The notes below the pieces were generated by a model. That model was not told the origin of the DNA. It did not search any database and was given only the letters and a program-made list of their open reading frames with translations. Below are positions 8,701 through 15,228 of a stretch of DNA of 42,522 bases, in pieces (position 1 is the first letter of the stretch; every line of letters starts with the position of its first letter). Both the position numbers and the translations under genes were made by a program. This DNA is from an uncultured Lachnospiraceae bacterium (lineage in GTDB: Bacteria > Bacillota > Clostridia > Lachnospirales > Lachnospiraceae): positions 1 to 42,522 of the forward strand of contig CAJTMC010000035.1 in NCBI GenBank assembly GCA_910577115.1. Reading direction: 5' to 3'.

Positions 8701-9981
8701 GGCAGGGACTATTCCGTAAGATATGCAAACCACTTTTCTGTCGGAACTGCCACAGCCTACATCACTGCAAAAAGCGGAAGCGGTTTTTCAGGCACAAAAG
8801 CCGTCACATACAAGATTGTCGGTTCGCCGATCAACAAGGCTGTTGTAAGTGGAATTACATCAAAAGTCTATACCGGTAATGAGAACGATGTTTTGCAGGA
8901 CAATGTATCACTTTCTCTTGACGGGACTGCCTTGAGAGAAGGTATTGATTACACGATTTCTTATGCAAATACTTCGAAAACCGGTACTGCTGCGATTACT
9001 TTCAAAGGAATCAACGGTTACAGCGGACAGATAAAAAAGACTTATAAAATTACACCCCTTGACATTAATGATGACGCGATTACCATGACCTATGTCACAC
9101 AGAATGCACCTGATGTACCTCTTAAGATAGAATCCTTATCGGAAATTACGTCACCTTATATGAAAGGAAGCACTTGTCCGGATGTGCAGCTTTATTTAAA
9201 TGATGTACCGCTCACAAAAGGTAAAGATTATACCGTAAAATATACAAACAATAAACAAATAACAACTACCGATTTGGAAAGTAAAAAGCTTCCTACAATT
9301 ACCGTAACCGGAAAGGGCAGCTTTAAGGGAAGCTTTAAGAGCACATGGACTATTACGGACGGAGCATTTGACCATTCTAATAACAAGGTAAAGATTGTAT
9401 TAAAAGATGTGGTATACAAAAATGCACCAAATAAGTTTAAATCCGCTGTCACTTTGACAGATGCAAACGGCGCAAAGCTTTCGGCGGGCAAAGATTATGA
9501 CAAGAGTGTCACTTTTTCATATGCCGAGGATACGATTGTGCCAACCGCAGACGGCGGTGAAGTAAATCGTGAAGCCGGTGCTTTGGTCGGCACCACAGAC
9601 ATTCCCAATGCAGGGACGGTCATATGCGTAACTGCAAGGGGAACGGGTGCCTATGAGGGCGACGGAAATGCTGTTATTTCCGGCACTTACCGGATTATAA
9701 GCTCCGATATTTCAAAAGCAAAAGTCAGTGTGAAAGCAAAAGTCTATCAAAACGGTGATCCAGTTACGCTATCGCCGGACGACATTGAACTTACATTAAA
9801 CGGAAGTGTTTTAACATATGGAGAGGACTACATCATAGAAAACGCCTCCTACGCCAACAACCTGAAAAAAGGCAAAGCATCTGTTGTGCTAAAAGGAATG
9901 AACGGAAACTATGGGGGCGAGAAAAAAATCACATTTACGATTGGTTCTAAGATGCTTGTTTGGTGGAAAAATTTATTATAG
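5788..9981 (+). CDS. Secreted N-acetylglucosaminidase-domain protein with SH3 and Ig-like repeats
   Basis: 1397 residues. A signal peptide at 1-30 has a basic start, the core ILSLLLCTSLLSGAI and probable cleavage after TAA. Residues ~50-165 are an acidic linker of repeated Glu/Ser/Thr (SETETETEIETES-like). Residues ~185-250 look like a bacterial SH3 domain (SVRQEPFGSSKRI to GYVESYYLAY). Residues ~295-530 match the LytB/LytD-type endo-beta-N-acetylglucosaminidase layout, with SRVYQEQG giving probable catalytic Glu434, then GYNGYYNYFNV. A BIG2-like domain (~570-677), an InlB-B-like segment (~685-765) and about seven ~80-residue modules with G-x-DYTVSY and GY-x-GT signatures follow. The end FTIGSK-x-LVWW is usual for such Lachnospiraceae proteins; there is no LPXTG anchor. 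It likely trims peptidoglycan at the cell surface. Confidence 0.85.
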   Translation: MSNKKIYRILSLLLCTSLLSGAIPNTVTAAELYSKNDTFVINDDSNKTLSEEAQSQEAATEYEAESSMETASETQTDVYTESVSETETETEIETESESSPRTETEMESTPETESESEMNTDSEDASDGSSEAESDMTFATESETESDITQESEAESDMEPETERDIQAAVDAFHALAAEKSLMALLYRTDSYSVRQEPFGSSKRIATIESGHTLYIKSVEILNDSVWYQVRFGLNGTEYTGYVESYYLAYSDEDWISWEADYLTGVISTYTSNHRIDTSDIEAFPVYYQDKLSALKELHPNWTFVPMNTGLDFHTVIANEMGEKSLIQNTTGNAEKGWVGKAYGSGWHYATEDAVSYYMNPCNFLTEGYIFQFEQLTFNGSYHTVSAIQNFLNNTFMKGNLPDDSSKSYAQAFYEIGAGRALSPIHLASRVYQEQGSGKSALISGTYNGYNGYYNYFNVRADGKTEKEIIENGLSYAKSQGWNTHYKSLAGGAATIGNGYILKGQDTLYLEKFNVDGSYNPLYTHQYMQNIQAPASESLSTRRMYANAGSLDSAFVFKIPVFQNMQEEKHLESIALDKAALILQTQDSLTGSPTDLDAEDTLTVRYNPTDTTDEISVKWDSSDTDVVTVTAPNGSNTALVTAAGEGSATITATATATDAETGSTIVKTALCQITVIAPSATIESCAVTFMDKDNTTILARIEVPYEGSVAEDAFPEISVSDDELFVGWFTDKDGKGILFNSAAILSAEETIVYPYCEKQGKGFYVLPISDYVYTGSAIKPEVQVFDSVLNEDGGYKLVALEKGKDYTVSYKNNKNANTAGTASPTVVIKGKGNYTGTEYAYFNILTKPLTDKDISVDNITTAYNRKLQKSTPAVYRSGKKLSVKKDFTVSYPDTRSGAYTDAGTYPITIEGVGGYSGTLTVYQKITSDILMSKTKVGKIPNQTYDESLVNNGYGIVPETITVTYGNRTLENGRDYSVRYANHFSVGTATAYITAKSGSGFSGTKAVTYKIVGSPINKAVVSGITSKVYTGNENDVLQDNVSLSLDGTALREGIDYTISYANTSKTGTAAITFKGINGYSGQIKKTYKITPLDINDDAITMTYVTQNAPDVPLKIESLSEITSPYMKGSTCPDVQLYLNDVPLTKGKDYTVKYTNNKQITTTDLESKKLPTITVTGKGSFKGSFKSTWTITDGAFDHSNNKVKIVLKDVVYKNAPNKFKSAVTLTDANGAKLSAGKDYDKSVTFSYAEDTIVPTADGGEVNREAGALVGTTDIPNAGTVICVTARGTGAYEGDGNAVISGTYRIISSDISKAKVSVKAKVYQNGDPVTLSPDDIELTLNGSVLTYGEDYIIENASYANNLKKGKASVVLKGMNGNYGGEKKITFTIGSKMLVWWKNLL

Positions 9982-10081
9982 CGGAATTATTTACAAAAAA
10001 AATGATTTATTTATGTAACAGAACATTATTTTGCCAAACGCCTTTAATTTTCTGCGCTGTAGGGCTTTATGAATATTGTAC

Positions 10082-10111
10082 TTGACAACACGTTATAAAA
10101 CGTACTAAAAT
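10082..10111 (+). promoter_or_regulatory. Promoter with overlapping dyad upstream of small membrane protein
   Basis: -35 TTGACA (10082-10087), 18-base spacer, -10 TAAAAT (10106-10111). The spacer contains ACGTTATAAAACGT, an imperfect dyad that could be an operator. It would drive the small membrane protein starting at 10233. By eye. Confidence 0.5.
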
Positions 10112-10232
10112 ATTTTAAGGATAAACTATTGTTTGCAATTTTTCTTTTAAAATCCGTCTATGGATTTTGCTGAAAATTGCACTATAAAATTTTTAGGCAT
10201 TGGAAAAGACAATGCAGAAAGGACAAAAGAAA

Positions 10233-10544
10233 ATGGACGCAAAAGTAACGGGAATCGTAAGTTATATCTCATGGGTTGGCTGGCTTGTTGCTTTCCTTGC
10301 AGGCGATAAGGAGGGTGCAAAGTTTCATTTAAATCAGGCACTGGTTCTGATGATTGCCATGACTGTTTTGCCAATTGTTTCTGCAGTGGTAGGATTTATT
10401 CCCATAGTAGGATTTATTGTTAGGCTTGTTGCAGGATTATGCTGTCTTGTATTATTGGCATTTTGGATTGTAGGACTTGTTGGTGCAATTAAGGGAGAGG
10501 AAAAATCCGTTCCTATCATTGGCAATATCCAGCTTTTAAAGTAA
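10233..10544 (+). CDS. Small DUF4870-like membrane protein
   Basis: 103 residues from the ATG at 10233, chosen because AAAGGA (10218-10223) lies 9 bases upstream; earlier starts at 10200 (TTG) and 10212 lack a site. After MDAKVTGIVSYISWVGW there is a hydrophilic loop GDKEGAKFHLNQAL, then two strongly hydrophobic helices (IAMTVLPIVSAVVGFIPIVG and LVAGLCCLVLLAFWIVGLVG) and IKGEEKSVPIIGNIQLLK. The FH-x-NQAL block and the closing GE-x-x-PIIG are typical of the DUF4870 membrane family, whose function is unknown. It stands alone, with its own promoter and terminator. Confidence 0.8.
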   Translation: MDAKVTGIVSYISWVGWLVAFLAGDKEGAKFHLNQALVLMIAMTVLPIVSAVVGFIPIVGFIVRLVAGLCCLVLLAFWIVGLVGAIKGEEKSVPIIGNIQLLK

Positions 10545-10575
10545 TTGATATATCTTTTGGTTTGTGTATATCGTT

Positions 10576-10601
10576 GGCGGTTCCTAAGGAACCGCCTTTT
10601 T
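10576..10601 (+). terminator. Rho-independent terminator
   Basis: Perfect 9-bp stem GGCGGTTCC / GGAACCGCC (10576-10584, 10588-10596) with a 3-base loop followed by TTTTT. It lies 31 bases after the stop of the small membrane protein. Confidence 0.9.
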
Positions 10602-10767
10602 ATGTGTGGAAAATCCACATATAGCCGGATATGACTTTTTGGCTAATTGTATTGTTTTATTTCGCACTGCAGCTCTCCTGATGATTATCCTTTAGTATTC
10701 CGTTAATCGCGTTATCGATGATATCTTGGATAGAAGTATGCTCGTATATTTCCGGTTAACCAAAAGA

Positions 10768-10790
10768 AGAACCCCGTGTGAAAGGGTTCT
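10768..10790 (-). terminator. Terminator of a lost iron-regulated transcript
   Basis: AGAACCC (10768-10774) and GGGTTCT (10784-10790) form a hairpin. Read on the minus strand it is followed by TTCTTTTGG, a usable U-rich tail. It lies about 90 bases downstream of the minus-strand promoter with the DtxR-like box, with no convincing gene between. Confidence 0.5.
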
Positions 10791-10873
10791 CCTAGGTTGT
10801 GTGATATAAGTGATAGGAAGAATTTTCTGATGTTTGTTCAAACAAATTTTAGTTATTTTCTCCTTACATATAT

Positions 10874-10903
10874 TAGGTTAGCATAAACTAACTTGTATGT
10901 CAA
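10874..10903 (-). promoter_or_regulatory. DtxR/IdeR-type iron box over a minus-strand promoter
   Basis: TTAGGTTAGCATAAACTAA (10874-10892) agrees with the DtxR/IdeR consensus TTAGGTTAGCCTAACCTAA at 17 of 19 positions. On the minus strand a perfect -35 TTGACA (10903-10898) lies just upstream, so the box overlaps the -10 region, as in iron-repressed promoters. An AAGGAG ribosome site follows at 10865-10860 (minus), but no start codon follows at a suitable distance. The regulator's gene is not in this window. Consensus is from established knowledge; regulation is inferred. Confidence 0.6.
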
Positions 10904-11059
10904 TAATTTTTTCATTATTATTTATCAGTTAATGCATCAAACTTTTATTTGCAGCATATTTTCTTGGACTGAACGATATAAAGCGTGCAAATGATGCATA
11001 TCGCGTGCTTTGTTTCGTTCGAAATTATGAAAGCGATATGAGAAATGTACTGTGATAGA

Positions 11060-11086
11060 AGTGCCCCCATATTCAATGGGGGCACT
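11060..11086 (-). terminator. Terminator of the long ankyrin gene
   Basis: Perfect 11-bp stem AGTGCCCCCAT / ATGGGGGCACT (11060-11070, 11076-11086) with a 5-base loop, 35 bases beyond the minus-strand stop codon at 11121. The tail is only moderately U-rich on that strand. Confidence 0.7.
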
Positions 11087-11120
11087 ATTACTGATTACTG
11101 CAAAGTCCATATGCTATTTT

Positions 11121-13157
11121 CTATTGGATATCCGTCATAAGTTCCAACACTCTGTTCATTCCTTTTTCCACGGCAATCTGTACAGGCGTTACCCCCTCAT
11201 TATTTGCCCGATTATAGTCGGCACCTTTCTTAATCAGGTATCGTGCCGTCACTTCATTATAGTTTTTCAGGACATAATGCAGGACTGTATTTCCCGCGTT
11301 ATCCACCATGTTAATGTCGGCTCCGGCTTGGAGCAGCAGTTTAATTATATTCTTGTCCGTGTTAAGCATCATGGCAGTTACGCCTTCATTGTCCGCATGG
11401 TTCACATTCACGCCCCGTTCTATGAGTATCGGGAGAAGTTGTTCGCTTTCCGAGATTTTTTGAATAAGCAGGAGAGGCGTTTTTCCGTCTTGCCTTGGCA
11501 AATCTATGTTCTTCAGCGTCTTGAGCAGTTCGGTTCGCTGCCCTAATGTCAATTTATCGCCAAACTGACTTTTGATCACTGCATAGTGGGCAGGCGTTTC
11601 GCCCTGTAAGTTTTTCAGAGTATCGTCTGCACCGGCATCAATGAGCAATTTTACCGCATCCACTTGACCATATTTGCAGGCACAGTGCAGGGCTGTTATT
11701 TCGGCATCCGCAGGTTTATCCTGTGTGATATTGGCATCCACACCCTTTTCAAGCATTGCTTTCAGCATTTTGGTGTGTCCATTCTCGGCAGCATAATGAA
11801 TCGCTGCGCGTCCATACTTGTCAAGCTGCTCCATTGATTCTATCGAGAAAAAGTTTACTGCCTCCCCCAAAAAGGCTTCCATTCTCTCATCGCCTTGATG
11901 ATCGCAGGCAAGGATATTCGCAGGAGTCTGTCCATTTGCTACTGCCATGTCCATGTCCACACCCAGTTCCACCAGCTTTTTGATAACACTTATATCAAAT
12001 CTCGCTCGCAGACAGTCGTCCCGCAGACAGAGATCGTCGTGGTAATGGAACGGCATAGTAAGGTCAATCCCAGCTTCCTTACAATAGTAAAGTACATGGG
12101 CTTCGTCGTCAACTCTTAAATCATGGTGCAAAACTGATGCTACTTCACCAAGGTCGTCATCGTCATCGGGATCAATCTTTGAAATCAGTTTTTGTGCCAA
12201 ATAAAGCGCAATACTCAAAGCATCCTTACCGTCCCTGAAAACATTGCTAAAGGCATTATCGGTAATCTGGCTTAGAGGAAACAGCTCTATGTCCTCATCT
12301 TCCACCGGCGCCGCTCCATGATCTGTCAGGGCAATATACATTGCCTGATTCCGAAAGCTGATGGCATGTTTAGCGGGAGTTCGTCCTTGCTGATCCGCCA
12401 CATCCAACAGTTCCGGACACTGTTTCATCAGCTTCAATGCAGCCGTTGTATAACCGTTTTTTAAGGCAAGCATCAAAAGAGTGTTGCCCTCCTCGTCCGT
12501 GTAATCGGTTTTTGCTCCCTTGTCCAAAAAGATTTCCGCCAGCGTCCAGTTGAAACTGGGATTGTTGGTGGATAGCAGCTGTTCTAAAGGGGTAAGCTCC
12601 TGTTTGTTTTTTTTGTTAATATCGCAGGTCAGCAGGCGGGCAATCTCGCTCCTTTGCTCCACACTGTGCTCAAGGCAGGTGCTGTTGAATGCGAGGTACT
12701 CATATCTGGGATATGCAAGAAAATGATAGGCGTTCATGCCCCTTTCGTCACAGAGAGAGTCATCGGCTCCATATTCCCTCAAAAGCTGAAACATGGCCAG
12801 ATTTCCTTTGCAGCAGGCAATCATAAAGGGCGTAATTCCATATCCTTTATGGTCAGGCAGGTTGACCGTTTCGGCTTCCAGTTTTCCATCACAGAGCAGT
12901 TTTTTCACTGCATTATAGAAATTGTGCCACACCAAAAGGTGGAACAGGGTAAATCCCATTACGCCAACCGGTGACAGAAGTTCTTCTTTGGAGCAGGCGT
13001 CTATGCAGGCTTCCGCATCCTGTATGGTTTCTGCCGACAAAACGTCATAACGATAAATAGCATTTTCATGATCCCCCTCCCACCAAGGGATAAATTTAGT
13101 TTCATTGAGTCGCTCGCTGGATGTTACCAGAAGATCTGTAAGTTCTTTTAAGTTCAT
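11121..13157 (-). CDS. Long ankyrin-repeat protein
   Basis: 678 residues from the ATG at 13157. An ATG at 13172 is rejected because the codons after it are themselves the ribosome site (AAGGAGG), correctly spaced for 13157. Ankyrin repeats are recognisable at about 105-135, 220-250, 255-285 and in a near-continuous run from about 445 to the end (GRAAIHYAAENGHTKMLK; TALHCACKYGQVDAVKLLID; NTVLHYVLKNY). The segment ~290-390 is not ankyrin-like and has a DPDDDDDLGE acidic patch. No signal peptide or membrane helix, so cytoplasmic and probably a binding scaffold. It is divergent from a TPR/ankyrin pair and terminated by a strong hairpin. Ankyrin fold is certain; ligand unknown. Confidence 0.9.
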   Translation of the reverse strand: MNLKELTDLLVTSSERLNETKFIPWWEGDHENAIYRYDVLSAETIQDAEACIDACSKEELLSPVGVMGFTLFHLLVWHNFYNAVKKLLCDGKLEAETVNLPDHKGYGITPFMIACCKGNLAMFQLLREYGADDSLCDERGMNAYHFLAYPRYEYLAFNSTCLEHSVEQRSEIARLLTCDINKKNKQELTPLEQLLSTNNPSFNWTLAEIFLDKGAKTDYTDEEGNTLLMLALKNGYTTAALKLMKQCPELLDVADQQGRTPAKHAISFRNQAMYIALTDHGAAPVEDEDIELFPLSQITDNAFSNVFRDGKDALSIALYLAQKLISKIDPDDDDDLGEVASVLHHDLRVDDEAHVLYYCKEAGIDLTMPFHYHDDLCLRDDCLRARFDISVIKKLVELGVDMDMAVANGQTPANILACDHQGDERMEAFLGEAVNFFSIESMEQLDKYGRAAIHYAAENGHTKMLKAMLEKGVDANITQDKPADAEITALHCACKYGQVDAVKLLIDAGADDTLKNLQGETPAHYAVIKSQFGDKLTLGQRTELLKTLKNIDLPRQDGKTPLLLIQKISESEQLLPILIERGVNVNHADNEGVTAMMLNTDKNIIKLLLQAGADINMVDNAGNTVLHYVLKNYNEVTARYLIKKGADYNRANNEGVTPVQIAVEKGMNRVLELMTDIQ

Positions 13158-13400
13158 AAGTGCCTCCTTCATATTTCGAATGGAATTTTACAGGATATTC
13201 ACAAACTTTTGTTGCTATCTGTTTTTAGGGATATTTTAGCACTCCTTTGCATATTTCACAATATATATTTGATATTCATCAAAGTCTGTAATAAATTCTA
13301 ACATCAAGACTCCCCTCATTGACTTTTTTTTCGTACGGTGATAGGATAAATTTAAACAAATATAAATTTTTAAAAAAGAAAGACGGATGGTAACCGGAAC

Positions 13401-13871
13401 ATGGAATTTTTAGGAAATGGCAAAAGTTCGGAACCGTCGGCTAATGTCAGCAATTCGTTATACCGAGCGTTGGCAACAGGAGATGTACCTGCAGCCTGGC
13501 TTCTGACCAAACCGCTTTTGGAGCGTTCAAAAATGGAAAAATTGTCTGCTTCTACAGCATTTAACTGTGGGCTGTGTCTTTATCAGCTAAATGAATACGA
13601 AAAGGCATTGGCAAGTTTGAGACAGGCGGAACAGTCGCTGGGGACTCCGCCTGATTTGGATACTCAGGAAAAGAAGCTGTTCCTTCAGGCAGTTATGGCA
13701 GCACAGCAGGTATTTTTAAAGCCTTTGGATCCGGAAAACATGAAAGGACTGGAACGATATTTCCTAATTAGAATCCGGTGGCTGAGTGCGCTTTGCCTGC
13801 TTCACTTGGAACGACAGCAGGAAGCCGCCCCCATAATCCGTTTTTTGGCTCAATATCATATTGAATTATAG
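13401..13871 (+). CDS. Small TPR-like helical protein
   Basis: 156 residues. Residues ~20-80 have the alternating pattern of tetratricopeptide helices (STAFNCGLCLYQLNEYEKAL then LASLRQAEQSL). The ribosome site is weak (GGATGG/CCGGA before the ATG at 13401). Its stop is 13 bases before the start of the second ankyrin gene, whose ribosome site lies right after it, so the two are cotranscribed. No signal peptide. I do not recognise a named family; it probably works with the two flanking ankyrin proteins as an adaptor, which is inference from position. Confidence 0.75.
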   Translation: MEFLGNGKSSEPSANVSNSLYRALATGDVPAAWLLTKPLLERSKMEKLSASTAFNCGLCLYQLNEYEKALASLRQAEQSLGTPPDLDTQEKKLFLQAVMAAQQVFLKPLDPENMKGLERYFLIRIRWLSALCLLHLERQQEAAPIIRFLAQYHIEL

Positions 13872-13884
13872 AAGGAGAAAAACT

Positions 13885-14868
13885 ATGCAATTGGATAATA
13901 TGTTATTGCAGGCTTGCAAAAACAGTCAGAAGAGCGTCGTGCAGACTTTTTTGAAAAGAGGCGGTGTAGATGTGAATAAACGGGATGAATCCGGCAATAC
14001 ACCGTTAATTTATGTTTGCCTGAAAAGCGCTAGGGATTTGGTCAAGCTGCTTTTGGACAACGGGGCAGACCCCAATCTGGGCAATCAAAAAAACCGGATG
14101 CCGATACATTTTGCGGCGGAATCCGGCAATTTCCAAATTATCTCTCTGCTGATTAATGCGGGAGCTGATGTGAACTGTACGGACAGCAGCGGAATAACTC
14201 CTTTAATGCTGTTGGCGCAGAATGGAAAAACAGATGCCGCCCTGAATTTGATTCAAAATCCGGATATTGATATCAGCATCAAAGATAATGACGGACGTAT
14301 GGCTATCGACTATGCTACGTCTGCCGGACTGCGGGAACTGGTGAAAGCGCTTTCACAGGCAGAAGAGACACATTCCGACACATATGGCAATACCCCGCTC
14401 CACCATGCATGTTGGAAGGAACAAAGTGAAGTGGTGAAAGTCTTGTTGGAAAAGGATCCTGACAGCGTGAACAAGCCAAATGATGATGGGGAATCCCCGC
14501 TGATTTTAGCAGTTCGCAGGTCTAATCTGATGATTGTAGAACTTTTGCTGGCAGCCGGCGCCAAAACCGACTGTGCCGACATCAACGGCGTTCTGCCGAT
14601 ACATATTGCTGCCGATAATGGAGATCTTTTTGTAGGAAAAACCCTACTGACAGCCGGCGCCAATATCAACCAGAAAAATGCTGAGGGACAGACGCCCCTT
14701 ATTTTGGCAGCCAGAAGTGGGAAAAACGATTTTACCGCCATGCTGATTGAGATGGGAGCCGATGTAAACAGTGTGGATAACAATCAGCACAGTGCTTTGT
14801 ATTATGCTTCCGAGGCGGGATATGACGAGATTGTGGAGCAGTTGTTGATTGCCGGTGCGGAGAACTAA
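13885..14868 (+). CDS. Ankyrin-repeat protein made almost entirely of repeats
   Basis: 327 residues from the ATG at 13885 (GAAGGAG 7 bases upstream; the TTG at 13861 overlaps the previous gene and has no site). Roughly nine to ten 33-residue ankyrin units fill the whole chain, for example GNTPLIYVCLKSARDLVKLL, GITPLMLLAQNGKTDAAL, GNTPLHHACWKEQSEVVKVL and GQTPLILAARSGKNDFTAML. The GADVN/GADPN hinge recurs. No signal peptide or other domain, so it should be a cytoplasmic binding protein. It follows the TPR gene and is divergent from the longer ankyrin gene, to which it is related in fold but not closely in sequence. Confidence 0.92.
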   Translation: MQLDNMLLQACKNSQKSVVQTFLKRGGVDVNKRDESGNTPLIYVCLKSARDLVKLLLDNGADPNLGNQKNRMPIHFAAESGNFQIISLLINAGADVNCTDSSGITPLMLLAQNGKTDAALNLIQNPDIDISIKDNDGRMAIDYATSAGLRELVKALSQAEETHSDTYGNTPLHHACWKEQSEVVKVLLEKDPDSVNKPNDDGESPLILAVRRSNLMIVELLLAAGAKTDCADINGVLPIHIAADNGDLFVGKTLLTAGANINQKNAEGQTPLILAARSGKNDFTAMLIEMGADVNSVDNNQHSALYYASEAGYDEIVEQLLIAGAEN

Positions 14869-14930
14869 TGCAGGCATCAGAATAATTTGAGGCGGTATCG
14901 CCAGCGCTAATTAAAAGAGCAAGGTATGTA

Positions 14931-14990
14931 GTGTGAAAAATACTTCTAAGGCAGCAAAAGACACTGCCTAAGAAGTATTAAGTTTCACAC
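14931..14990. repeat. 60-bp near-perfect inverted repeat
   Basis: Left arm 14931-14954 and right arm 14964-14990 pair over about 23 positions: outer GTGTGAAA/TTTCACAC, inner AATACTTCT/AGAAGTATT and AAGGCAG/CTGCCT, with one 3-base bulge and one mismatch; 9-base loop. It may end the ankyrin transcript, but it has no T-tract and its length is unusual for a terminator. Confidence 0.75.
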
Positions 14991-14992
14991 AG

Positions 14993-15017
14993 GAAAAACG
15001 CAAAAGCAGCGTTTTTC
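14993..15017 (+). terminator. Second hairpin with T-tract before the ABC-F leader
   Basis: GAAAAACGC (14993-15001) pairs with GCGTTTTTC (15009-15017) around a 7-base loop, two bases after the long inverted repeat. The T-run is inside the right arm. This can serve as terminator for the ankyrin operon, or as an attenuator for the ABC-F gene if transcription starts upstream. Confidence 0.5.
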
Positions 15018-15053
15018 ATTTCTACTTGAGCCGCTAAGGGCGGCATGGGGGAT
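15009..15053 (+). repeat. Dispersed GC-hairpin leader, copy A
   Basis: Shares the run GCGTTTTT-x-ATTTCTA followed by GAGCCGCTAAGGGCGG (15028-15043) and ATGGGGGAT with copies at 38839-38885 and 39902-39929. The core folds into a small CCGC/GCGG hairpin. Here it ends on the first ATG of a 60-codon ORF that abuts the ABC-F gene. Confidence 0.6.
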
Positions 15054-15227
15054 AATATGCATACCTGCTCTTTTTTGGTTGCAGGATTTGCATTGAACTG
15101 CGAAATATTGGTTTCGCCCAAGAAATCCATTGCTTATTTTATCGTTTCAATATATACTTATCCGTGGGAAAATGATATGCGCTGCTTTTGCAGCATTCTT
15201 GAAATGAAGAAAGGTTTGGAATTTTAA
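15045..15227 (+). CDS. Putative 60-residue leader ORF coupled to the ABC-F gene
   Basis: ATG at 15045 (or 15057, which has GGGGG five bases upstream), ending with TAA one base before the ATG of the ABC-F gene. That spacing implies translational coupling; the ABC-F start has only a distant AAAGG (15 bases) of its own. The peptide is rich in Cys and hydrophobic residues (CSFLVAGFALNCEILV) and matches no family I know. Short upstream ORFs controlling ABC-F genes by ribosome stalling are known for antibiotic-resistance members; whether that applies here is inference. Confidence 0.35.
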   Translation: MGDNMHTCSFLVAGFALNCEILVSPKKSIAYFIVSIYTYPWENDMRCFCSILEMKKGLEF

Positions 15228-15228
15228 A

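Noticed and set aside
14310..14783. 157-codon antisense ORF inside the ankyrin gene
   Set aside because: Opposite strand of regular ankyrin repeats, no initiation signal, no recognisable domain.
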